This document shows, piece after piece, positions 49,897 to 59,632 of a stretch of 64,000 nt of DNA (position 1 is its first letter; every line of letters starts with the position of its first letter). The translations under genes and the position numbers were made by a program. The stretch comes from Phytoactinopolyspora halotolerans (GTDB lineage: Bacteria > Actinomycetota > Actinomycetes > Jiangellales > Jiangellaceae). The DNA is taken from positions 53,351 to 117,350 of the forward strand of contig NZ_JAAGOA010000025.1 of NCBI RefSeq assembly GCF_010550675.1, read 5' to 3'. The notes under the pieces are model-generated. The model saw nothing but the letters and a program-made list of their open reading frames with translations, was not told where the DNA came from and searched no databases.

Positions 49897-51245
49897 CGCG
49901 CGTCTCCTGCAGATATCAGCCGTGCAGCAGCGGCGAACTCCTCCACTGAGAGGATCGGTCGGGCGCCGTAACGTCCATCCAGATAGCGACGACCAACCGA
50001 CTCCTCCTTGCGGGGTTTCAAATCCGACAACGGATACAGCCGAGTGCTGCCGTCATCGTCTTTCTCGGTGAACCAGATCTGGTCCCGACCGATCAAGCGG
50101 TCGCTGACGGCGTCTCCGAGCAGGGTCGCGTCATGCGAGTTGAAGACCAGCTGTGCTTGGTGTGGGTTGGTGTCGCTCCGCTGGAAGAGCCGCACAAGCT
50201 CCGCGACGAGCGACGGGTGCAGGCTCGCATCGAGCTCATCGGCAAGCAGGACCGACCCTTCGGCGAGTGCCTGGACCACAGGGCCCGCTAGCCCAAACCA
50301 CACGAGGGTCCCAAGCGACTCATCACTCGGATGCAGCGAGACATCGCCTTGGGTCCCGCGATGCCGGAGCTCGACACCCATCTGCTCGATGTCCGGCATT
50401 TCCTCAAGGGTCTCTGGATCGCCTTCCTGTCCATTGAGGATCCGCACGGCGCGCTGAATCCGCTCTTTGAGTTCAGGCGGAATCTCATAGGTCCTCGCGC
50501 CGGTAATCCCCAGATCAGCCGCCTGCAGCAGGGCTAGCACCTGCTTGCGGTACGACTCGTCGTCAAGCATGCGGGTGGTCAAGGCCTGCCGAGCGTGGCG
50601 GCTCTCCGCCTCGGCGATCCGGAGATTGGTGGCGAACCACTCGTACAGTGGCAGAAGCACTGGATGGTTGGCCGAGGCCGCGGTGGAGAGGAACAGCGCA
50701 TTCGGCCGCAGGAGCTTCAGCACAACCCGTCCGTGCGCGCGCTCGGTCGGCCCGAGTTCGACGTCGTCGCCGGTGCGTCGAAAGACCACGGCTGCGCGGC
50801 CCTTCGGGTACCGATATGCCCACTCATCGAGCACCCGCTCGTCGTCGATCGAGAAGCCGTACTCATACCGCACGTCTCGAAGCACGATGTCGATCTCGAA
50901 CCGCGACGGTTCCACCCGAGATCCTGGGTCCAACATGAATGGCCGGCGGTGGACGCCGCCAGTCGGGCTGGCAGAACGGAAGGAGTGCAAGACATGCCAG
51001 CGCATGTCATCCATGGCCTTCAGCACGTTCGACTTGCCCGAGCCGTTGGCTCCGAACACCCCTGCAGCAGGAAGAACATTCACGGGCTGCCCACCCTCGC
51101 GCCAGCGGACGGGCCACACGGCCCCAGGCTCCGCCAGCCCGGTGGCGAGCATCGAGAGCTCGAACTCGTCCCGGAACGACCGCACGTTCTCCCCGCGGAA
51201 GGCGAGGAGCACTGACCGCTCAGCGGCGGGCGACTGTCGTGTCAT
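49893..51245 (-). CDS. rloA: RloA-family AAA ATPase
   Basis: A 450-residue ATPase of the ABC/SMC-like AAA_15/21 type. Seen: VRSFRDEFELSMLATGLAEP (strand before Walker A), GVFGANGSGKSNVLKAMDDM (Walker A at residues 65-72), the YEYGFSIDDERVLDEWAY segment common in RloA, TLVWFGLAGPVVQALAEGSV, LLADELDASLHPSLVAELVR (Walker B), and LVFNSHDATLLG (His switch). It is thought to sense phage infection and unleash RloB. It is divergent from the SMC-like ATPase gene across 163 bases. Confidence 0.9.
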   Translation of the reverse strand: MTRQSPAAERSVLLAFRGENVRSFRDEFELSMLATGLAEPGAVWPVRWREGGQPVNVLPAAGVFGANGSGKSNVLKAMDDMRWHVLHSFRSASPTGGVHRRPFMLDPGSRVEPSRFEIDIVLRDVRYEYGFSIDDERVLDEWAYRYPKGRAAVVFRRTGDDVELGPTERAHGRVVLKLLRPNALFLSTAASANHPVLLPLYEWFATNLRIAEAESRHARQALTTRMLDDESYRKQVLALLQAADLGITGARTYEIPPELKERIQRAVRILNGQEGDPETLEEMPDIEQMGVELRHRGTQGDVSLHPSDESLGTLVWFGLAGPVVQALAEGSVLLADELDASLHPSLVAELVRLFQRSDTNPHQAQLVFNSHDATLLGDAVSDRLIGRDQIWFTEKDDDGSTRLYPLSDLKPRKEESVGRRYLDGRYGARPILSVEEFAAAARLISAGDAR

Positions 51246-51408
51246 ACAGCGATGCTCGCAGAAAATCTGCGCGATCGGTAGCTCTTTCTAGCCACAGGCG
51301 ATGCCATAGACCAGGATCGAAACGCTGCGCCCTTCTTCGCTGCAGGGCTTGTGTCCGACGTGATTGGTAAGAATGCCTCGCCGTGATCATCAGAGGGGAT
51401 GGGGAGGC

Positions 51409-53910
51409 ATGAGCGACGCAGGGGGCCTGAACGACGACGCACGAGTGGCCGACGAAGGACACGAACCGCCAGCCGACACTACGGCGGATCTGACGAGGAC
51501 CGTCATGCAGGCGGCCGAAGACGACCCGAATCTCAGCGACGACGCCCGGCTTCTGCTTCTCACCGCAATGACCGGTGATGACGAGCTGAAGACCGAACTC
51601 ACAGGCCACACGACGAACACGGACGGCGAACCTGCGCCACGCCAGACCGGAACACCGGCGGGTGCGTTTCTCAAATCGATCACGGTAGCGGGATTCCGGG
51701 GCGTCGGCCCGGAGGCCCGCCTCGACCTGACCCCGGCTCCCGGTCTGGTCATCGTCGCCGGGAGGAACGGCTCCGGAAAGTCGACCTTCAGCGAGGCGGT
51801 CGAGGTGTCGATGACCCGCACGTCGTACCGCTGGGACAACAAGCCGAAGGCGTGGAAGGCCGGCTGGCGCAACCTACACGCATCGGACCCGTGCCGGGTC
51901 GAGGTCGAACTGGCCGAGGAAGGCGTCGGCACGACGACGGTTGCGGCGGAGTGGGCGCCGGATACAGAGTTGGACGGCGGCTCGCACTGGGTCCAACGGA
52001 ACGGCCAGAAGCGCGACACATCCAAGGATCCGCTCGGCTGGTCGGTTCCCATGGAGACGTACCGCCCGCTGCTCTCCTACGACGAGCTCGGCGGGATCCT
52101 CGAAGCCGAGCCCAGCAAGCTGTACGACAAACTCTCCGCGGTGCTCGGGCTCGGACAGATCGCCGACGCACAGGAGTGGTTGGACGAGCAGGTCAAGGAG
52201 ACCGGCGCACCTCGGCGTGAAGCGAACAAGCTGGTCAAGCAGGTGCTGGAGGAGCTGGCGTCGTCCCCGGACAGCCGGGCGGCCGAGGCGCACACGCTGC
52301 TCAAGGCCCGAAAGCGCGACCTGGACGCGATCGAGCAGCTCGCCACGGGTGTGAGCAGCAAGCCGCCCGAGGATCTGACGGCGCTTCGAAAGCTCGCTGC
52401 CCTGACCGTGCCGTCGCTCGACGACGTTCAGGCCGCCGTCGAAGAGTGTGACAAGGCGCAGCACTCGCTGGCTCAGGCGTCCGGAATGGCCACGGACTCG
52501 CTGGTGCGCCGCTCAAGGATGCTCGAGCACGCGCTGGAGCATGTCGTGATGACCGGTGCCGGCTCCTGCCCGGTGTGCGGCGTCGGAACACTCGACGACG
52601 AGTGGGCGGCGCGAGCGCAGAAAGAGCTGAGCGAGCTCAAGGAACAGACCGCCGCACTGCGGGAGGCCGAACGCGCGCACAGCACTGCGTTGAGCAAGCT
52701 GCGCGGCCTCCTTGGACCCGTGCCGAGCACACTCCAGGCCGAGATCGATGCGGATTTGCCCAGTAGGTCAGCCACAGCAGACGCGTGGCGCGCTGTGCAG
52801 GCCGTCGACGTCAGCACGTCCACTGGCCCGCAGGAGCACGTCGACGCCTTCACGACACTCGAGTCGAACGTCACCGAGCTTCGTCGGGAGGCGGATGCGG
52901 AACGGCAGCGGCGCGAGGACCTGTGGTCACCGCTGGCCCGCCGGCTGATCGAGGTCGTGAGTGCCCTTCGATCCGCCGACGAGGCGGACCAGCGCGGCGC
53001 GGTCGCCAAGGCTGCGGCGACGTGGCTCAAGGAGCACGGCAACGAGCTGCGCAACGAACGGCTGCGTCCGATCTCCGAGCACGCTCAGCAGATCTGGGGC
53101 GAGCTGCGGCAAGAGAGCAACGTCGACCTCGGGCCCATCCAGGTGAGCGGCAGCAAGACGCGCCGGCAGGTCCAGCTCTCAGCCGAGGTGGATGGCGAGG
53201 AGGCCGGGGCGCTGACCGTCATGAGTCAAGGTGAGCTGCACGCATTGGCGCTAGCGCTCTTCCTACCGAGAGCGACGTTGCCTGCCAGCCCGTTCCAGTT
53301 CGTCGTCGTTGACGATCCGGTGCAGGCGATGGACCCGGCCAAGGTCGACGGGCTGGCACGCGTGCTGGAGCGAATCAGCCGCACTCATCAGGTGGTCGTG
53401 TTCACGCACGACGACCGGCTTCCGGCCGCGACGCGGTACCTCGGTATCGATGCGCGAATCCTGCGCGTGGATCGAACAGCCGGATCGCGGGTCGAGGTGA
53501 CCGACGACGAAGATCCGACCAGGCGCTACCTCTCCGATGCCAAGGCTGTCGCATTGGACCCGAACGCCAACGACGAGGTCCGGCGACGTGTCATTCCGGT
53601 GCTGTGCCGGCTCGCCGTGGAGAACGCGTGCCGGGATCTGTTCATGGCTCGAAGATTCGGGCGTGGTGATCGACGAGCCGACGTCGAACGGGCATGGGAG
53701 GACACGCGTACGTCGCGCCAGGCGCTTGCACTCGCCCTGCGCGATGACGCCCGAGCCGACGTGAACGGGTGGCTCCGACGTGACAGGCGGCTGGACGCCG
53801 CCATGCGGGTCATCGGACGCGGTGCACACGACGGTCTGCTCGGTGACGCGGCCGGCGCCGTCGACGATGTCCGCCTGCTGGTGGCCAGGCTCCGGGCGAA
53901 TGCGCCATGA
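51409..53910 (+). CDS. Rad50/SMC-like ATPase with zinc-hook motif
   Basis: An 833-residue ABC-type ATPase. Seen: an acidic N-terminal extension of about 85 residues; SITVAGFRGVGPEARLDLTP; Walker A GRNGSGKS at 118-125; a coiled-coil arm interrupted at its tip by CPVCG (Cys387 and Cys390), the Rad50 zinc hook; the signature MSQGELHALALALF near 605; Walker B FVVVDDPVQAMDP; and the His switch VVVFTHDDRLP. A helical tail of about 170 residues (VLCRLAVENACRDLFMARRF onward) follows, unusual for Rad50. No SbcD/Mre11 gene is nearby; instead it overlaps a small RX4H protein. It is likely a defence sensor. Confidence 0.88.
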   Translation: MSDAGGLNDDARVADEGHEPPADTTADLTRTVMQAAEDDPNLSDDARLLLLTAMTGDDELKTELTGHTTNTDGEPAPRQTGTPAGAFLKSITVAGFRGVGPEARLDLTPAPGLVIVAGRNGSGKSTFSEAVEVSMTRTSYRWDNKPKAWKAGWRNLHASDPCRVEVELAEEGVGTTTVAAEWAPDTELDGGSHWVQRNGQKRDTSKDPLGWSVPMETYRPLLSYDELGGILEAEPSKLYDKLSAVLGLGQIADAQEWLDEQVKETGAPRREANKLVKQVLEELASSPDSRAAEAHTLLKARKRDLDAIEQLATGVSSKPPEDLTALRKLAALTVPSLDDVQAAVEECDKAQHSLAQASGMATDSLVRRSRMLEHALEHVVMTGAGSCPVCGVGTLDDEWAARAQKELSELKEQTAALREAERAHSTALSKLRGLLGPVPSTLQAEIDADLPSRSATADAWRAVQAVDVSTSTGPQEHVDAFTTLESNVTELRREADAERQRREDLWSPLARRLIEVVSALRSADEADQRGAVAKAAATWLKEHGNELRNERLRPISEHAQQIWGELRQESNVDLGPIQVSGSKTRRQVQLSAEVDGEEAGALTVMSQGELHALALALFLPRATLPASPFQFVVVDDPVQAMDPAKVDGLARVLERISRTHQVVVFTHDDRLPAATRYLGIDARILRVDRTAGSRVEVTDDEDPTRRYLSDAKAVALDPNANDEVRRRVIPVLCRLAVENACRDLFMARRFGRGDRRADVERAWEDTRTSRQALALALRDDARADVNGWLRRDRRLDAAMRVIGRGAHDGLLGDAAGAVDDVRLLVARLRANAP

Positions 53911-54269
53911 GCGCGGCGACAAGCGCCGTCCGGCTGCTCGACCTCGCGGATCAGATCCTGGCCGGAGACCTGACGACACCACGCGCACGCGCCGCCCGGT
54001 CGGCCGCCGTCCTCGGCCGCTCTGCGGTGGAGCAGATCGTTCGCGAGGTGTGCGACCGCCATGGTCTGGATGTCGGGCGGACCTCAATGCGAGTTCAGCT
54101 GGCCTGCCTGCGAGCCGTGGCCCCTGGGACTGCCAGGGACGCGGCGGTTGCATGGTCGGGCCTGAGTCGTGCGTGCCACCAGCACGCCTACGAGATCGCG
54201 CCGCATGACAACGAGATTCGCCACCTGCTCACCCGCGCACGCAGAGCGTCTGATCACCAAATTGGCTGA
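53907..54269 (+). CDS. Small HEPN-like protein paired with the SMC-like ATPase
   Basis: A 120-residue all-helical protein that starts inside the stop of the ATPase gene (ATGA overlap), so the two are a fixed pair. The helices AVRLLDLADQILAGDL and RSAAVLGRSAVEQIVREVCD lead to AAVAWSGLSRACHQHAYEIA, which contains Arg-x4-His (RACHQH), the active-site pattern of HEPN ribonucleases. Family assignment is by motif and fold impression only. If correct, this is the RNase or nucleotide-modifying effector and the ATPase its sensor or antidote. Confidence 0.6.
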   Translation: MSAATSAVRLLDLADQILAGDLTTPRARAARSAAVLGRSAVEQIVREVCDRHGLDVGRTSMRVQLACLRAVAPGTARDAAVAWSGLSRACHQHAYEIAPHDNEIRHLLTRARRASDHQIG

Positions 54270-54393
54270 ACTGTTCGACGTACGCCCTATGGTGCGCCTA
54301 CCGAGATCGTTCACCGAAGAAGCCGCGCACGGTAGGGCTCATGAAACGGACACACGCTACGATGAGCGGCCAGATGCCGCTTTGGGGGATCAA

Positions 54394-54480
54394 ATGGCAT
54401 CTCTGTCCTGGGGGAACGGCTACGCCGACGGCTCGGCGGTCGGCGCAGCTGGTGGCACGCGTAGGGGTGGATTGAGATGA
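54394..54480 (+). CDS. Possible 28-residue peptide coupled to the helicase gene
   Basis: The frame MASLSWGNGYADGSAVGAAG, then GTRRGGLR, begins 10 bases after a GGGGGAT ribosome-like site and its TGA overlaps the helicase ATG (ATGA). It could raise helicase translation by coupling. A -10-like TACGAT lies at 54358-54363. It is short and has no known family. Confidence 0.35.
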   Translation: MASLSWGNGYADGSAVGAAGGTRRGGLR

Positions 54481-55703
54481 ACTATTCGTTGGTGGAACGC
54501 GCCCGGAATCTGTTCGAATTCCTCAAGCAGACACAGCGACTCAAGGTATCGACGCCGAACTCGACAGACACATACCAGCGAGATGGCGCAGTACTGTGGC
54601 TTGGCGCTTTGCCCAGCCATCAGGTCATCTCCTCTGGGCACAAGGCCGAAGAACTCAAGCCCGACGATCCGATCCTGACGATCGATCGGGTGCCACGAAT
54701 GGCGCCTCCTCAGATCGATCCTGAGCTTGAACGGTGGCTGGACTCCGAGTTAGACGATCCCGAGCACCCGCCGGGCTTGCGTCGTTCAGTCCTCGACAGT
54801 ACCGAGTTGCGAAGCAGTGACACGTCCGGCGTTCCCACGGGCGAGCAGCCGGTACACGAGGTGCATCTCGCCGACCGTCCCGAGATCCACAGCCGGTACG
54901 AAACGTGGCTGGCTTCGTGGCGGATCTGGGCCGAGGAAGAACTGCGAGTGCGGCCGGTACGAGCGGCATACAACGAGCTGTTCGACGCCTATATCACGTC
55001 AACCGGCAGCCCCGAGGAATTCGAGCTCGTGCTGGGCGTGGGATGCCTGACCTGGACGCCGGACGATCATTCCGCCGTGAAGCGACACCTGCTGACGTGT
55101 CCCGCACGCATCGAATTCGACGACGACTCCGGTCGGCTATCGGTACTTCGCGGCGAGGCCCGTGAGTCGATGAAGGTCGAACTCGACATGCTCGACCCGG
55201 GACTCATACGAACGCATGAGACCGTGAACGAGGTCCGCGCGGCGGCGCGTGAAATCGACGCGCACCCGCTAGAACGAGGTGAAGTATCCATCCTCATCCG
55301 GCGACTGGTGCACTCGCTCGACCCTGACGGTGAATACCACGACGACGACGCGCCCGGGAGAACAGGCAATACGGCGAACGCGTCATTCGCGCCCGCGGTG
55401 ATCCTGCGAAAGCGGTCGCAGCGGGGCATGGTCGAGATCTTCGACAGCATCATCGCTCAGCTCAACGAGGCTGAGGACGTGCCGGCAGGTATCGTGCCGC
55501 TGGTCGACGCCGACTACGTCCCGCCGACCGAGCCGAGCACGGAACCTGGGGCCAAGGTCCTCGTCGACAACGAGACGTTCCTCCCCATGCCGGTCAATGA
55601 AAAGCAACTACAGATCATCGAGCGGGTCGATCACCGTTCCCAAGTCTTGGTCCAGGGGCCGCCCGGCACCGGCAAGACACACACGGCGGCGGCTTTGATC
55701 TGA
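54477..55703 (+). pseudogene. Upf1-like helicase, N-terminal part up to the in-frame UGA
   Basis: The first 408 codons of a protein that should run to about 1,697 residues. The N-terminus (LVERARNLFEFLKQTQRLKV, then a WLASWRIWAEEELRVRPVRA block) is followed by VNEKQLQIIERVDHRSQVLV and Walker A GPPGTGKT at 394-401. The frame stops at TGA (55701-55703) after HTAAALI and continues in the same phase with HLLAQGKRVLVTAQTDRALY. Relatives read LICHLLAQGKRVLVT here, so the UGA most likely replaces a Cys codon (TGC/TGT to TGA). No SECIS-like hairpin is seen. Either a recent inactivation or a sequencing error. It begins as ATGA with a small upstream frame. Confidence 0.8.
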
Positions 55704-55766
55704 CACCTACTGGCGCAGGGAAAGCGTGTACTGGTCACGGCTCAGACCGACCGCGCGCTCTATGAA

Positions 55767-58700
55767 GTGCGGGACAAACTACCTGAAGACATCAAGCCCT
55801 TGTCGGTCAGCGTGGTGGGCGAATCGCGCGAGGACATGGCCGACCTCAAGGTCGCGGTGCAGTACATCGCCAACGCCGCGCATGAATACGACGCGCGCGA
55901 CAACGAGCGTGCTATTCGAACGTGCCTCGAGTACATCGACAAACTTCGACGCCAGCGAGCAGAGGTCCACGCCGAACTCGTCGCCGTCCGCGAACGCGAA
56001 GTTCGTCAACATGAGCGAGGCCCCTACCGGGGCACGCTGGCTGCCATCGCGCAGGAAGTCATCTCTCGTTCAGATTCGTACAAGTGGATCCGGCGCCACG
56101 TGACGGTCGCTCCGGAGAGTGAGCCACCACTCACCTCGGGCCAGGTCTGCGAATGGCACGGCTATCTTCTCGACGAGCAGCTCACCGCGGATGAGCCCGA
56201 ATCCGCCATGCGATTGATCGAGCTGGGTCAGATCCCCGATCCCGACGGATTCGCGAACCTCGTCGAGCAGGAGAGGCAGGCCGTCGAAGACGGTAAACGG
56301 CATGAGGAACTCCGCTCCCACGAAGCCTTCGAGGCCGTCCTTCAGCTGGGCGAAACCCAGCGACTCGAGCTTCAGCGTCGGCTACACCGCTTGGCGGATG
56401 AAGCCGACAGCCTCGCCGGCCGCCGCGAGCATTGGATGGACGACGCTCTCAGCGACGTGCGGTCTGGTCGAGCCGCCTCCTGGCGAGCCCGCGGCGAGAA
56501 GATCCGCGAGCTGATCGAGCAAGGTAAGGGTCCAGTCGAACGGCTCGGGGCGCTCACCAAGGTGGAGCTTCCGACCGCTGACATGGGATCTCTCGTCACC
56601 CTCGCCAAAGGTCTGCGCGACCATCTTGAGAACGGCGGCAAGATCAAAGTCATGCCGGACGGCAGACCGAAGATCGGCGCACTCACGCCGAAACCAGTGA
56701 AGTTCTCCGCACCGCTGTTCGAAACGGTCCGGGTCAACGGCGTACCACCCGTCACGGTTGACCCCCTCGACGCTGTTCTCACCTGGGCCGAGGCGTTCAC
56801 TATCCTGTCTGCACTCGACAGCGCATGGCCGAACACCGTCGAGATACCTGACGAGGACACCCTGCATGAGCGGCTGCAGTGGCACGATACCGAGCTTCAA
56901 CAGCTGCGCCGCATCCTCGGACTCGCCGAGCAGTTGCAGGCGGAGGAGCAACACCTTGCCGAACTCTCGCTGCCGGCCCCTGATTGGAACAATCTGAACG
57001 CGGTCCGCACATATGCGCGCCTCGTTGACGCGGCCACGGCTCAAGACCGGTGGGTCGCCGCCAAGGAGCCTCTGCTCCAGCTCGAAGAGCGCATATCGGA
57101 GGCGGCGCGTTGGGATGACGCCGCACCATGCGTCAGCCGGCTGCGTGACGCAGTAGCGAACAGAGATCACAACGAGTACGCGTCCGCTCACGCCCGCATC
57201 GGGCGGCTTCGGCTGGTGCGGGCCACTGTACAGCGGCGTGACGAGCTCGCGGCCGTGCTCGACGGAGGAGCGCCAGGGCTTCGGAAAGCCATCGCCGAGA
57301 ACCCCGGCGACGCCGGCTGGTCACATCGGCTGACCAACTTCACCGAGGCGTGGTCCTGGGCGTCCACCGCGGCGTGGATCGTCGCTCAGGAGGCTAAGGA
57401 CGTCAACGCGCTACAGGCACAGTTGAACGAGATCGAGCAGGAAATTCACCGGCAGGTCGAGCAGCTGGCCGCCCGGCGGGCGTGGGACCACGCGGCGTCT
57501 CCGGAACGGCTCGGCGGTACTGCTCGCGCCGACCTCACTCAGTACGCCGACTTGGTGAGACGCGGAGGCAAGCTCACGGGCAAGTTCGCTGCGCAGCGGA
57601 AGTCGGAGATCCGGCGCTCCATGGATCGGTGCCGCCCGTCGGTGCCGGCATGGATCATGCCGATCCACCGGATCGCTGACCAGCTCCGGATACAACCGGA
57701 CATGTTCGATGTGGTGATCGTCGACGAAGCATCGCAAGCTGGCTTAGAAGCGACGTTCTTGCAGTATCTCGCGCCTAAGATCGTCGTCATTGGCGATGAC
57801 AAGCAGGTCTCGCCCGCCGGCGTGGGCATCGATCAGCAGCAATACCGCGACCTGGCTGCCCAGTACCTGACTCACGATAGGTACCGCGACTCGTGGCAGG
57901 ATCCGCTTCGGAGCCTCTTCGACGAAGCCAAGATGCGGTACGGCGGAATGATCACCTTGACCGAGCACCGTCGCTGTGTGCCGGAGATCATCGGATTTTC
58001 GAACCGGGTCGCCTATGAGCCGGACAACATCCGCCTGATTCCCGTCCGGCAGTACGGCGCCGACCGTCTCCAACCGATCGTGCCGAGGTATCTCCCTGAC
58101 GGCTACGTCCGCGGTACGACCCATAAGGTCAATCCGGTCGAGATGGACGCCATCGTCGAGCAGGTCGAGAGGTGCTTGGCCGACTCGGCCTACGACAACA
58201 AGACGTTCGGAGTGATCTCTCTTCTCGGCACGGCACAGGCCAAAGCCATACAGACGAAACTGATGGAGCGGATCCCCAGCCACGAGTGGGGCGCCCGAGA
58301 CCTGCGGGTCGGCGATGCGGCTGCGTTTCAGGGCTCGGAGCGTGACGTCATTTTCCTGTCCATGGTCGAGGCCGCGGAACCCGGCCGACGGGTCGTACCG
58401 CTCACGCGTGACATCTATGTGCAGCGTTTCAATGTCGCCGCTTCGCGGGCCAAAGACCAACTGTGGGTATTCCACTCCCTTGACAAAGATACGCTGACCA
58501 ATCCGGAGGACATGCGCTTCCAGCTGCTGGACTATTGCTACAAGGTCGTACAGCGTGTAGATCTCGATAATGAGACGGGCAGCTCCGAGCTCGTGCCGGA
58601 GGATCGGGTAGTCCCGCCCTTCGACTCGCTATTCGAACAGCGTGTGTACAACCGGGTAGTGGACCAGGGCTACACAGTGATTCCACAATACGAAGCCTCC

Positions 58701-59570
58701 GGTTACCGGATCGACATGGTGGTGGTCGGTGGCAGTACCCGGCTCGCGATCGAATGCGACGGAGATCACTGGCACGGTCCCGAAGCATACGAGAGTGACC
58801 TCGCCCGCCAACGGGATCTGGAACGTTGCGGCTGGCAGTTCTTCCGCGTACGGGAGTCGGCCTTCTACGTCGACCCGGCCGCCGCCCTGCACGACCTCTG
58901 GGAGCTCCTCCGCAGCCTCGATATCCGCTCTGCCGCGGAGCGGACGGCCACGGCGCAGAATGTGGGACAAGCTTCCGAGGCTGAGAGTTCGTCGGCGCCC
59001 CAGGCGGAAGTCGATGTTGCGGAGACTTCGGAGCCACCAGTAGAGGCGGAGGCAACCGAGGCGCACGAGGCCACCACGTCCGCCCAGGAACCGTCGGCTC
59101 CTCCTTTACCGCCAGGCGTCATAGCCGTAGGGCCGCGGTCGCTCGCGAGACTCGAGCAAGAGATGCAGCTGGTGGAGCAGTGGCTTAGCCGCGCCAAGGA
59201 GGCGAATGCCGCAGCTGACTCCTCCGGGCGGACAGCAATGATCCGGGACCGAAGGCAACGCGAAGAACGTATGGCGGCACGGCTTGCTTATCTGAGGGAT
59301 GTGCTGGCCAAGGCACATGTAGCCGCCAGCTCACAACTTCCGGATGAGTCATGGCCGGGGTCGATTGTTCGATATCGCGACATCGAGTCCGGCGAGACGT
59401 TCGAGGCAGTCGTCAGTGACGTCGACCTTGGCGACGCCGAACACGAGTGGGTACGGCCGAACTCACCGTTGGGCAAGCTCCTCGTGCGCGTGCAGCCAGG
59501 GCAACGACTCTCCCATAGCAAACCCAACGGCGACCCGGCCGTCATCGAGATCCTGGCTGTCTTCGACTAA
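55767..59570 (+). pseudogene. Upf1-like helicase, C-terminal part with MTES_1575-type nuclease and Gre-like region
   Basis: Continues the frame of the N-terminal part. A long helical insertion (about residues 440-1040 of the whole) separates Walker A from VIVDEASQAGLEATFLQYLA (motif II), VVIGDDKQVSPAGVG (III), TLTEHRRCVPEIIGFSNRVA (IV), FQGSERDVIFLSMVEA (V) and VAASRAKDQLWVFHS (VI). Next is an MTES_1575/Vsr-type nuclease domain: VYNRVVDQGYTVIPQYEASG, RLAIECDGDHWHGPEAYESD, RDLERCGWQFFRVRESAFYV. The last 160 residues look like a GreA/GreB factor: a coiled coil (ARLEQEMQLVEQWLSRA to RLAYLRDVLAKAHV) and a C-terminal fold ending PNSPLGKLLVRVQPGQ. Could be translated alone from GTG 55767, but without Walker A. 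Confidence 0.82.
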
Positions 59571-59632
59571 CGCGAGCACGGCGACGAAGCCACCCAGCAG
59601 ATCACTTTTGGACGACGCGCTCCGCTCGCGCG

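Noticed and set aside
51409..53910. SbcC of the SbcCD repair nuclease
   Set aside because: No SbcD/Mre11 neighbour, an atypical N-terminal extension and helical tail, a shorter coiled coil, and overlap with an RX4H protein argue for a separate system.
55701..55760. Selenocysteine recoding at the helicase UGA
   Set aside because: No stable stem-loop with a bacterial SECIS layout follows the codon, and the affected residue is not catalytic in this family.
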